Made by a program: the position numbers and the translations under genes
The notes under the pieces: generated by a model
What the model was told of the DNA's origin: nothing
Database searches by the model: none
What the model saw: the letters and a program-made list of their open reading frames with translations, nothing else
NCBI GenBank assembly: GCA_011620465.1
Contig: WOZC01000064.1
Location: 1-5,802 of the forward strand
From: Anaerolineaceae bacterium
GTDB lineage: Bacteria > Chloroflexota > Anaerolineae > Anaerolineales > Anaerolineaceae
DNA: 5,802 nucleotides
Direction: 5' to 3'
Shown here: piece by piece, positions 1-4,832 of the stretch
How the letters are laid out: each line of letters begins with the position of its first letter
Numbering within the stretch: position 1 is the stretch's first letter

Positions 1-8
1 ATATCTTC

Positions 9-14
9 TATAAT
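9..14 (+). promoter_or_regulatory. Candidate -10 promoter element (TATAAT)
   Basis: An exact TATAAT hexamer lies near the window edge. Its -35 partner would fall before base 1, so it cannot be judged. Transcription would start at about base 20-22 and run through a short leader and the terminator at 77-112 towards the SWIM gene. No other convincing promoter lies between that terminator and the SWIM start codon, which supports this box as the gene's promoter. A single hexamer in an AT-rich stretch is weak evidence on its own. Confidence 0.45.
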
Positions 15-37
15 TAAAACACTATGCAGGAGTTAGC

Positions 38-151
38 TTGATACGCCTCGCCTGTGCGCGCAAAGAGTTCGCAACGAAGACACTCGCCGTTTATTCTTGG
101 CGCGTGTTTTTGTTTATTTCACAAGAAACGGAGCCTATACACCATGGATAG
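38..151 (+). CDS. Possible 37-codon leader ORF overlapping the SWIM gene start
   Basis: A TTG codon at 38 lies 5 bases after a full AGGAG Shine-Dalgarno sequence (28-32). The frame stays open for 37 codons and stops with TAG at 149-151, inside the start of the SWIM gene (ATG at 144) in another frame. The predicted peptide begins (M)IRLACARKEF and ends EPIHHG. It is basic in its first third, has a short hydrophobic patch around VFLFI, and resembles no family I recognise. Translating it would carry ribosomes through the terminator at 77-112 and could couple translation to the SWIM gene. Against it: TTG is a rare start, the ORF is short, and the AGGAG may be chance. This is a possibility, not an established gene. 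Confidence 0.25.
   Translation: MIRLACARKEFATKTLAVYSWRVFLFISQETEPIHHG
77..112 (+). terminator. Intrinsic terminator or attenuator hairpin in the SWIM-gene leader
   Basis: The arm ACACTCGCC (80-88) pairs with GGCGCGTGT (99-107) with one internal mismatch (T84 opposite C103). A10-base T-rich loop separates them. The stem can extend by A77, A78 and G79 pairing into the following T-run. A tract of Ts (107-111), then G and three more Ts, follows directly, which is the classic rho-independent layout. It sits only about 30 bases before the SWIM start codon and about 60 bases after the -10 box. It could therefore be an attenuator for the SWIM gene, or the end of a separate short transcript of roughly 90 bases. 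Confidence 0.65.
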
Positions 152-392
152 TGGATTGATCGGTAAAGTCGAGAAGGCTAAACGCTATGCGGAGGAACGC
201 GACCGCATCCAATTCAGTAGTTTTGAAGCAAAATTTAAAGGTGAAAATAACGACCATATCATCACTTACAAAGACGGGCAATGGAGCTGTACATGTAATT
301 ACTTCCAGACTCACGGCATTTGTGCCCATACGATGGGAATGGAATTCATCCTTGAGGGTATGGTTGCCCCTCACGAAAACACAACAATTTAA
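144..392 (+). CDS. Small SWIM-type zinc-finger protein (82 aa)
   Basis: This 82-residue protein is almost entirely a SWIM zinc finger. The CxCx(n)CxH ligands are Cys49, Cys51, Cys60 and His62, in the context WSCTCNYF...GICAHTMGME. An N-terminal helix rich in Lys, Glu and Arg (about 5-21) and a short beta-like stretch (about 23-43) precede it. SWIM domains bind zinc and usually serve DNA or protein contacts within larger proteins such as SNF2 ATPases and transposases. Here there is no partner domain, signal peptide or membrane segment, so a cytoplasmic adaptor or nucleic-acid-binding role is only inferred. The ATG at 144 is preferred because GGAG (130-133) lies 10 bases upstream. The in-frame GTG at 54 would place the coding region through a terminator and lacks a Shine-Dalgarno site. 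The precise function is unknown. Confidence 0.8.
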   Translation: MDSGLIGKVEKAKRYAEERDRIQFSSFEAKFKGENNDHIITYKDGQWSCTCNYFQTHGICAHTMGMEFILEGMVAPHENTTI

Positions 393-394
393 AG

Positions 395-419
395 AGACTG
401 TTTAACCTCTCAAACAGCT
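395..419 (+). repeat. Short inverted repeat after the SWIM gene (CTGTTT-N8-AAACAG)
   Basis: CTGTTT (398-403) and AAACAG (412-417) form a six-pair dyad with an 8-base centre. Two more pairs (AG 395-396 with CT 418-419) are possible past a bulged A397. It starts three bases after the SWIM stop codon. No T-run follows, so it is a poor terminator; it could be an RNA-stabilising hairpin or an operator. A dyad this small can arise by chance. Confidence 0.3.
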
Positions 420-436
420 TATACATGCTCTTGTGC

Positions 437-474
437 AATCTTTCAGGCAAGATTTTTCAATATTGGTCAAGATT
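437..474 (+). repeat. Dyad AATCTT-N6-AAGATT plus a third half-site upstream of the effector-binding gene
   Basis: AATCTT (437-442) and AAGATT (449-454) form an 18-base palindrome. CAAGATT occurs at 448-454 and again at 468-474, exactly 20 bases apart, or about two helical turns. The last copy abuts the Shine-Dalgarno GGAG (475-478) of the next gene. The arrangement resembles an operator array, but the half-sites are short and AT-rich and no regulator is identified. A weak intrinsic terminator is another reading, because four Ts follow the first dyad. Confidence 0.25.
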
Positions 475-483
475 GGAGTAAAG

Positions 484-951
484 ATGAATGTAAGAATGGA
501 AACCAAACCTTCCTTCAAGGTAGCTGGGCTTGCTGTAAAAAATGCCCAGAACGAAAACCTTCCCGCGTTGTGGGATCGTTTGTTTTCCGAGTTTTCTATG
601 CCACAGCTACTGGCACTGGGCAACGGAATGAGCTTTGGCGCTTGTTATGACTACGCTGGAGATCCAATGTCCTTCTCCTACATCGCTGGATTCGACCTCA
701 CTGACCCAGATCGTGCCGCCAAACTCGGATTGGAGATCTTGGACGTTCCCGAGGCTGAATACGCCATTTTTGAGTTACACGGTCCGGTTCCTAACTGCAT
801 CCATCAGGGTTGGGACTATGCCATGGGCACCTGGTTGTCTGAAAATGGCTATCGTCACGCAGGAACCCCCGATTTCGAAAATTATTTCGAGGGCGACCTT
901 AACAGCCTGGATTACAAAATGGAACTCTGGGTGCCAATCGTCAAGATTTAG
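484..951 (+). CDS. Stand-alone GyrI-like / AraC effector-binding domain protein (155 aa)
   Basis: The protein matches the GyrI-like small-molecule-binding fold (AraC effector-binding family). Recognisable stretches are FKVAGLAVKNAQ near the N-terminus (about 11-22), LPALWDRLF (26-34), YAIFELHGPVP (93-103), GWDYAMGTWL (109-118) and the C-terminal strand KMELWVPI (145-152). Glu147 occupies the place of the acidic residue that contacts cationic ligands in BmrR/Rob-type domains, by my motif alignment. The length matches one domain, with no helix-turn-helix, so this is not itself a classical transcription factor. Such solo proteins are thought to bind or sequester small hydrophobic or cationic compounds. 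Family membership is secure; the ligand is unknown. The ATG at 484 is chosen over GTG at 433 because GGAG (475-478) lies 5 bases upstream. It lies 91 bases after the SWIM gene and may share its transcript. Confidence 0.85.
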   Translation: MNVRMETKPSFKVAGLAVKNAQNENLPALWDRLFSEFSMPQLLALGNGMSFGACYDYAGDPMSFSYIAGFDLTDPDRAAKLGLEILDVPEAEYAIFELHGPVPNCIHQGWDYAMGTWLSENGYRHAGTPDFENYFEGDLNSLDYKMELWVPIVKI

Positions 952-969
952 CTGGTTCAGATTTCAAAT

Positions 970-1013
970 AAATAGACCGAATCGCTCAAGAGCGTTTCAC
1001 ATTCGGTCTATTT
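970..1013 (+). terminator. Long perfect hairpin closing the first transcription unit
   Basis: AAATAGACCGAAT (970-982) and ATTCGGTCTATTT (1001-1013) are perfect 13-base inverted repeats. The 18-base loop contains a smaller hairpin, CGCT-CAAG-AGCG (983-994). It begins 18 bases after the stop codon of the effector-binding gene and ends 15 bases before the -10 box of the tsaE unit, so it is well placed to insulate the two units. There is no T-run after the stem on the + strand, only the TATTT inside the arm, so it is not a textbook intrinsic terminator. RNA-end protection or factor-assisted termination is equally possible. Confidence 0.55.
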
Positions 1014-1028
1014 GGATATGCCTTAAGG

Positions 1029-1034
1029 TATAAT
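1029..1034 (+). promoter_or_regulatory. Candidate -10 promoter element for the tsaE operon (TATAAT)
   Basis: An exact TATAAT lies between the hairpin at 970-1013 and the tsaE start codon, where a promoter is expected. No good -35 hexamer is seen at 15-19 bases upstream; that position falls in the hairpin's right arm. Transcription would begin near the GGG at 1041-1043, giving a leader of only about 19 bases. The small palindrome CCTTAAGG (1021-1028) abuts the box and could be a regulator contact site. Confidence 0.45.
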
Positions 1035-1059
1035 CAAACCGGGATAAATACACGAAATC

Positions 1060-1560
1060 ATGCCTATTCTCAAGCCTCATGCCTTTGAATTTTTCAGCCA
1101 CAGTGCCGAGCAAACCCTTCGGGTCGGCGTTCGTTTAGGCAATTTTCTGCAAACCGGTGATGTCATCGGCCTGGAAGGCGATCTTGGTTCCGGCAAAACT
1201 ACCCTGGTTCGCGGTATTGTTCAGGGTTGGGGTTCAGCAGACAGAGTCACCAGCCCAACCTATGTCATCATGAACGAATATCGTCATCCTACCGGAATGA
1301 CCTTTTATCACTCCGATGCCTACCGCCTCACCCCAGACCAACCCCTTGACAGCGCTATCCTGGAAGTAGACCAGGCGTTATCCAACGGTGTCCTGGTAAT
1401 GGAATGGGCGGAACGGATGAAATCCAGCTTGCCTCTGGAGAATCTGTGGATTCAAATGAATTGGATCAACCCGGAACAACGCCATGTCGTCTTTACGCCG
1501 AATGGCAAAAGATACGAACAATTACTGAATAAGTTGCAGAAAGCTTTGTTTGGAGCCTGA
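1060..1560 (+). CDS. tsaE: TsaE, ATPase of tRNA threonylcarbamoyladenosine (t6A37) synthesis
   Basis: TsaE (YjeE family) is the P-loop ATPase that binds the TsaB-TsaD complex and drives turnover in transferring threonylcarbamoyl from its AMP adduct to A37 of ANN-decoding tRNAs in the cytoplasm. The 166-residue length fits the family. The Walker A motif GDLGSGKT spans residues 40-47 with Lys46. The switch-like TSPTY is at 64-68, the HxDxYRL block is around His84/Asp86/Tyr88/Arg89, and the MEWAER block is at 114-119. The start has no clear Shine-Dalgarno sequence; GGGA at 1041-1044 is too far away at 15 bases, and the predicted leader is very short. tsaB begins one base after the stop codon, so translational coupling is likely. 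The TsaD partner is not encoded in this window. Confidence 0.95.
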   Translation: MPILKPHAFEFFSHSAEQTLRVGVRLGNFLQTGDVIGLEGDLGSGKTTLVRGIVQGWGSADRVTSPTYVIMNEYRHPTGMTFYHSDAYRLTPDQPLDSAILEVDQALSNGVLVMEWAERMKSSLPLENLWIQMNWINPEQRHVVFTPNGKRYEQLLNKLQKALFGA

Positions 1561-1561
1561 A

Positions 1562-2230
1562 ATGTTAGTAGCAATCGATACTTCCACACAATGGATCGGC
1601 ATAGCGCTCTACGATGGCGTCCAGATATTAGCAGAGCATAACTGGCGCAGTCAAAATTATCACACAGTCGAGTTGGTCCCCGCCATTGCAGACATGCTGG
1701 CAAAATGCCAGGTCAAGCCCACCCAATTGACCGGGGTAGGCGTCGCTCTTGGTCCAGGCTCATTTACCGGTCTGCGCATTGGTCTCAGCTCGGCAAAAGG
1801 GCTTGCTCTTGGTCAAAACCTCCCTATTGCCGGCGTGCCTTCCCTTGAGATCCTGGTCGCTTCGCAGCCTGGGTTGCGCCGCCCCATGATCGCGATGCTT
1901 AAAGTTGGGCGGGGTCGTTTTGCCTGGGCACGCTTCCGCTATACAAGGCCAAGTTGGGGTCAGATCACGGAGACCAAAGTTGATGATATCAAAACCATCG
2001 CTGCGGATATCACATCTCCCGTGTACGTAGTCGGTGAGATGGATGCCGAAGAGCGCCAGATCATGGGTCGCAAATGGAAGACCTCGCACCTTGCCCCCGC
2101 CTCTCTCTGCATCCGCAGACCCTCGGTTTTGGCGGAACTCGCCTGGCAAAAGCTGCAGGACGGGCATGCGGATGATATCGACAGCCTGTCTCCAATTTAC
2201 GTCCACACGCTCAGCAACGTGCCAGATTAG
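1562..2230 (+). CDS. tsaB: TsaB, scaffold subunit of the t6A37 tRNA-modification complex
   Basis: TsaB (YeaZ) is an ASKHA-fold paralogue of TsaD that dimerises with it and is needed for threonylcarbamoyl transfer to tRNA; it has no known catalytic role of its own. The 222-residue product starts MLVAIDTST, the family's first nucleotide-fold strand. The hallmark GPGSFTGLRIG is at residues 64-74, followed by SAKGLALG and GVPSLE. It ends with a SPIYVHT-like strand typical of the C-terminus. The ATG at 1562 is preferred over the in-frame TTG at 1550 because GGAG (1552-1555) gives a 6-base spacing to the ATG and the mature motif starts there. The gene begins one base after tsaE. Family assignment is firm despite a divergent middle (about 100-180), as is usual for TsaB. 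Confidence 0.94.
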   Translation: MLVAIDTSTQWIGIALYDGVQILAEHNWRSQNYHTVELVPAIADMLAKCQVKPTQLTGVGVALGPGSFTGLRIGLSSAKGLALGQNLPIAGVPSLEILVASQPGLRRPMIAMLKVGRGRFAWARFRYTRPSWGQITETKVDDIKTIAADITSPVYVVGEMDAEERQIMGRKWKTSHLAPASLCIRRPSVLAELAWQKLQDGHADDIDSLSPIYVHTLSNVPD

Positions 2231-2239
2231 CCTTTTTCT

Positions 2240-2734
2240 ATGAACGATCTCTTTACAATCCGACCAATGCAGCGGGAGGATTTGACAATGGTCAGCTTGT
2301 TGGACCAGTTGAGTTTCACCGAACCCTGGCCTAAAAACACCTTTGCTTACGAGTTGACCACCAATTACAGCATCTGCCAGGTGGCTGTTGACCTGTCCGG
2401 AAACGTAATAGGCGCCATTGTTGTCTGGCTGGTTGTCGATGAAGCCCATGTCGCTACCATCGCCGTCCATCCGGACCACCGCCAAAAAGGAATTGGTGCT
2501 GGTCTCTTAGCCAGTGCCCTCATCATTGCCTCTCATCGCGGGGCGCTCACCTCGCTCCTGGAAGTTCGTGTCAGTAACCTGCCTGCCATCAAGCTTTATG
2601 AGCGCTTCGGTTACCAGTCTGTTGGCATCCGCAAAAATTATTACCAGGATAACCAGGAAGATGCACTCTTGCTGACCCTTCCCAGCCTTGATAAGGACCA
2701 ATTAAGGAACTTTCTTCTACCAAATTGCGTCTAA
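2240..2734 (+). CDS. rimI: RimI-type GNAT N-alpha-acetyltransferase
   Basis: RimI uses acetyl-CoA to acetylate the N-terminus of proteins, classically ribosomal protein bS18, in the cytoplasm. The 164-residue protein is slightly longer than E. coli RimI. The acetyl-CoA pyrophosphate loop R-x-x-G-x-G lies at Arg81-Gly84-Gly86 (HRQKGIGAGLL). Glu108 in LEVRVSN and Tyr120 in LYERFGY have the same 12-residue spacing as the general base and acid of the E. coli enzyme (Glu103, Tyr115, from memory). The block VGIRKNYYQDNQEDALLL is a RimI signature. No Shine-Dalgarno sequence precedes the ATG; the 9-base gap after tsaB is pyrimidine-rich, so initiation probably depends on coupling to tsaB. The true substrate may differ from bS18. 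The last 15 residues or so are family-atypical. Confidence 0.9.
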   Translation: MNDLFTIRPMQREDLTMVSLLDQLSFTEPWPKNTFAYELTTNYSICQVAVDLSGNVIGAIVVWLVVDEAHVATIAVHPDHRQKGIGAGLLASALIIASHRGALTSLLEVRVSNLPAIKLYERFGYQSVGIRKNYYQDNQEDALLLTLPSLDKDQLRNFLLPNCV

Positions 2735-2773
2735 GTGAGATATGATGCGGTAAAATCTTTACTGAGTGTTTCT

Positions 2774-3493
2774 ATGCCTGCAGATCTAAGATTACAAGAA
2801 ATTCGTCAAGAAATCACCACATGTCAACTTTGCCAATTGGCAAAAGAACGGTTAAACGCCGTGCCCGGAGAAGGTCCTGCCAGGGTTGATATTATGTTCA
2901 TCGGCGAAGCCCCTGGTTTCCATGAAAATCGCCAGGGCAAGCCTTTTGTTGGTCAAGCCGGGCAATTTTTGGACGAATTGCTCCAGGCTGCCGGGTTGGA
3001 CCGCGACCAGGTCTACATCACAAACGTGGTCAAATGCCGCCCGCCCAATAATCGCGATCCATTGCCCGAGGAGCTTAAAGCCTGTCAACGCTATCTCGAC
3101 GAGCAGATCGCTCTGCTTGATCCTCAAGTAATTGTCACCCTCGGTCGAATCTCGATGTCCAAATTCATCACCGACGGTCGCATCAGCGCGATTCACGGAC
3201 GCACGCATACAGTCAACAACAGAAAAGTTGTCACGATGTACCATCCTGCCGCTGCCTTACATCAACCCGCTCTTCGTCAGACCTTGATCGAAGATTTTGT
3301 AAAGTTGAAGCGATTTATCAGCGCCAGGAACACACAACTCCCCGCCCAAAATGAGACGGAGCCTGTTGTTCTGCCCCCAGCCCCTGAAATCACACCAACA
3401 GTAACTGTCCACGCAAGCATTAAACACGAAGAAAAAACAATCCCACCCAAATCAGAAGAACAGAAGCCGCCCGAACAACTTAGCCTTTTTTGA
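2774..3493 (+). CDS. Family-4 (UDGa) iron-sulfur uracil-DNA glycosylase with C-terminal clamp-binding motif
   Basis: This enzyme hydrolyses the uracil-deoxyribose bond in DNA to start base-excision repair. Cys17, Cys20, Cys88 and Cys104 match the four ligands of the 4Fe-4S cluster. The uracil-site motif GEAPG is at 44-48, followed by GKPFVGQAG (55-63), TNVVKCRPPNNRDP (83-96) and the catalytic-loop motif HPAAAL (157-162). The core ends near residue 183. A roughly 56-residue Pro/Glu/Lys-rich, probably disordered tail follows and finishes exactly with QLSLF (235-239), the consensus sliding-clamp-binding pentapeptide. The ATG at 2774 gives the usual N-terminus just before the first cysteine pair. 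GTG at 2735, directly after the rimI stop, would add 13 residues; neither start has a strong Shine-Dalgarno site. It probably shares the tsaE transcript. Family 5 is excluded by the motif-1 residues. Confidence 0.93.
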   Translation: MPADLRLQEIRQEITTCQLCQLAKERLNAVPGEGPARVDIMFIGEAPGFHENRQGKPFVGQAGQFLDELLQAAGLDRDQVYITNVVKCRPPNNRDPLPEELKACQRYLDEQIALLDPQVIVTLGRISMSKFITDGRISAIHGRTHTVNNRKVVTMYHPAAALHQPALRQTLIEDFVKLKRFISARNTQLPAQNETEPVVLPPAPEITPTVTVHASIKHEEKTIPPKSEEQKPPEQLSLF

Positions 3494-3509
3494 AAATGGC
3501 AGCCTCTGT

Positions 3510-3513
3510 GAGG
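3510..3513 (+). promoter_or_regulatory. Shine-Dalgarno site of the sugar dehydrogenase, inside a small hairpin
   Basis: GAGG lies 5 bases before the ATG at 3519, fixing that start. It can pair with CCTC (3503-3506) across a 3-base TGT loop, with a possible extra G-U pair (3502 with 3514). The hairpin would hide the ribosome-binding site but is only 4-5 pairs long, so any regulatory effect would be modest. Confidence 0.4.
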
Positions 3514-3518
3514 TAAAA

Positions 3519-4832
3519 ATGGTAAAAGAAGATTTAATTGAAGATATAAAGAAAAAACGCGCGAACATCTCAGTCCTCGGTCTTGGCTACGTCGGGTTGC
3601 CCCTGGCAGTCACTTTCGCCAACGCCGGCTTCAACGTGACCGGTATCGACCCCATCCAGGAAAAAGTCGAAATGATCAACCGTGGCGAGAGCTACATCTC
3701 GGATATCACCAACGCCCAATTGCGCAAACATATCGACTCCGGTCGCCTGCGTGCCACCACCGATTACTCCGTGCTGGCTGAAATCGACGCCGTCTCCATC
3801 TGCGTCCCCACACCCTTGCGCAAAACCGGCGACCCCGACATGTCTTTCATCGCCAGTGCCAGCGAGCAAATCGCCCCTTACCTGCACCGCAGTATGGTTA
3901 TCGTGCTCGAGTCCAGCACTTACCCAGGCACCACCCGCGAATTCGTTTTGCCCAAACTAACCGCCAATAACAACCTCAAGGTAGGTGAAGATTTCTTCCT
4001 GGCGTTCTCGCCCGAACGCGTCGACCCCGGTCGCAAAGATTACACCACTTTCAACACCCCCAAAGTACTGGGCGGCATTACCCCTGCCTGTACCGATGTT
4101 GCCAAAGCCTGGTACGAGCAAGCCATTGAAACGGTTGTCCCCGTTTCGACCGCTGAAGTAGCCGAAATGGCGAAACTGCTCGAGAACACCTTCCGCATGA
4201 TCAATATCTCCGTGGTCAACGAACTCGCCCAGATGTGCGAGCGCCTGGATGTGGATGTCTGGGAAGTCATCGACGCCGCCGCCACCAAACCCTTCGGTTT
4301 CATGAAGTTCACTCCTGGTCCAGGTTTGGGCGGGCATTGTATCCCAATCGACCCGCTTTACCTCTCCTGGAAGATGAAAACCCTCAAATACACCGCGCGC
4401 TTCATCGAGCTCGCCTCTGAAATCAACACCGGTATGCCCCGCTACGTCGTCAACCGCATTCAAGACGCCCTCAATCGCTACAGAAAGCCCCTCAACGGCA
4501 GTAAGGTCCTCATCCTCGGCGTCGCTTACAAGCCCAACATCAGCGACATGCGCGAATCCCCCGCCCTGGATATCATCCATCTCCTCCGGGAAAAAGGCGC
4601 TATCGTTACCTACTACGACCCCTTCGTGCCCGAATTGGATTTTGAAAACATCCAGATGACCTCAGAAAAGGATCTCCCTGCCAGTGTTGAAAATGTCGAC
4701 CTGGTTGCCATTATCACCAATCACGCCAAGATCGATTACAACATGGTGGTCGACAAAGCCCAGCTGGTCTTCGACGCGCGCAATGCCACCAAAGACGTGC
4801 CCAAAGCCAGCCTGAAGGTGATCAAGCTCTGA
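3519..4832 (+). CDS. UDP-N-acetyl-hexosamine 6-dehydrogenase (WbpA/WecC/TviB-type nucleotide sugar dehydrogenase)
   Basis: The enzyme oxidises C6 of a UDP-sugar to the uronic acid with two NAD+ per turnover, supplying precursors for surface polysaccharide. The 437-residue length is typical. The NAD-binding GLGYVGLPLA begins at residue 21. FSPERVDPGR is at 163-172, the active-site Lys219 and Asn223 lie in KLLENTFR, and the catalytic Cys274 lies in GGHCIPIDP. The C-terminal UDP-binding domain holds GVAYKPNISDMRESPA. FSPERVDPG and GGHCIPIDP mark the UDP-HexNAc dehydrogenase class; UDP-glucose dehydrogenases carry NPEFLREG and GGSCFPKD-like versions. Exact substrate (UDP-GlcNAc, UDP-GalNAc or a derivative) cannot be read from sequence. 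GAGG 5 bases upstream fixes the start. Third codon positions are visibly richer in C than in upstream genes. The stop overlaps the next gene by one base. Confidence 0.93.
   Translation: MVKEDLIEDIKKKRANISVLGLGYVGLPLAVTFANAGFNVTGIDPIQEKVEMINRGESYISDITNAQLRKHIDSGRLRATTDYSVLAEIDAVSICVPTPLRKTGDPDMSFIASASEQIAPYLHRSMVIVLESSTYPGTTREFVLPKLTANNNLKVGEDFFLAFSPERVDPGRKDYTTFNTPKVLGGITPACTDVAKAWYEQAIETVVPVSTAEVAEMAKLLENTFRMINISVVNELAQMCERLDVDVWEVIDAAATKPFGFMKFTPGPGLGGHCIPIDPLYLSWKMKTLKYTARFIELASEINTGMPRYVVNRIQDALNRYRKPLNGSKVLILGVAYKPNISDMRESPALDIIHLLREKGAIVTYYDPFVPELDFENIQMTSEKDLPASVENVDLVAIITNHAKIDYNMVVDKAQLVFDARNATKDVPKASLKVIKL

Noticed and set aside
54..143. GTG-initiated 30-residue N-terminal extension of the SWIM protein
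   Set aside because: No Shine-Dalgarno site precedes GTG 54, the extension would cross a strong terminator, and the ATG at 144 has a GGAG upstream.
1..143. tRNA, tmRNA, 6S RNA or a known riboswitch in the leader
   Set aside because: No cloverleaf, TpsiC-type GTTCRANNC arm with matching stem, or recognised riboswitch core could be found.
420..436. TATACA (420-425) or TTGTGC (431-436) as promoter elements for the effector-binding gene
   Set aside because: Neither has a matching partner element at proper spacing.
433..483. GTG-initiated 17-residue extension of the effector-binding protein
   Set aside because: The domain starts after ATG 484, which has GGAG at ideal spacing, while GTG 433 has none.
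1760..2485. Minus-strand open frame of 241 codons across tsaB and rimI
   Set aside because: It spans two well-supported + strand genes and their junction, and the translation shows no domain or motif.
2741..2746. TATGAT as an internal -10 box before the glycosylase
   Set aside because: No -35-like hexamer at 15-19 bases upstream and no extended TG; a single near-consensus hexamer is not enough.
2735..2773. GTG start for the uracil-DNA glycosylase directly after the rimI stop
   Set aside because: Possible but less likely: the added 13 residues lie outside the normal family N-terminus and no ribosome-binding site fits.
3957..4580. Minus-strand open frame of 207 codons inside the dehydrogenase
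   Set aside because: Shadow of the dehydrogenase reading frame; low-complexity Gly/Asp/Val-rich translation, no ribosome-binding site or family.
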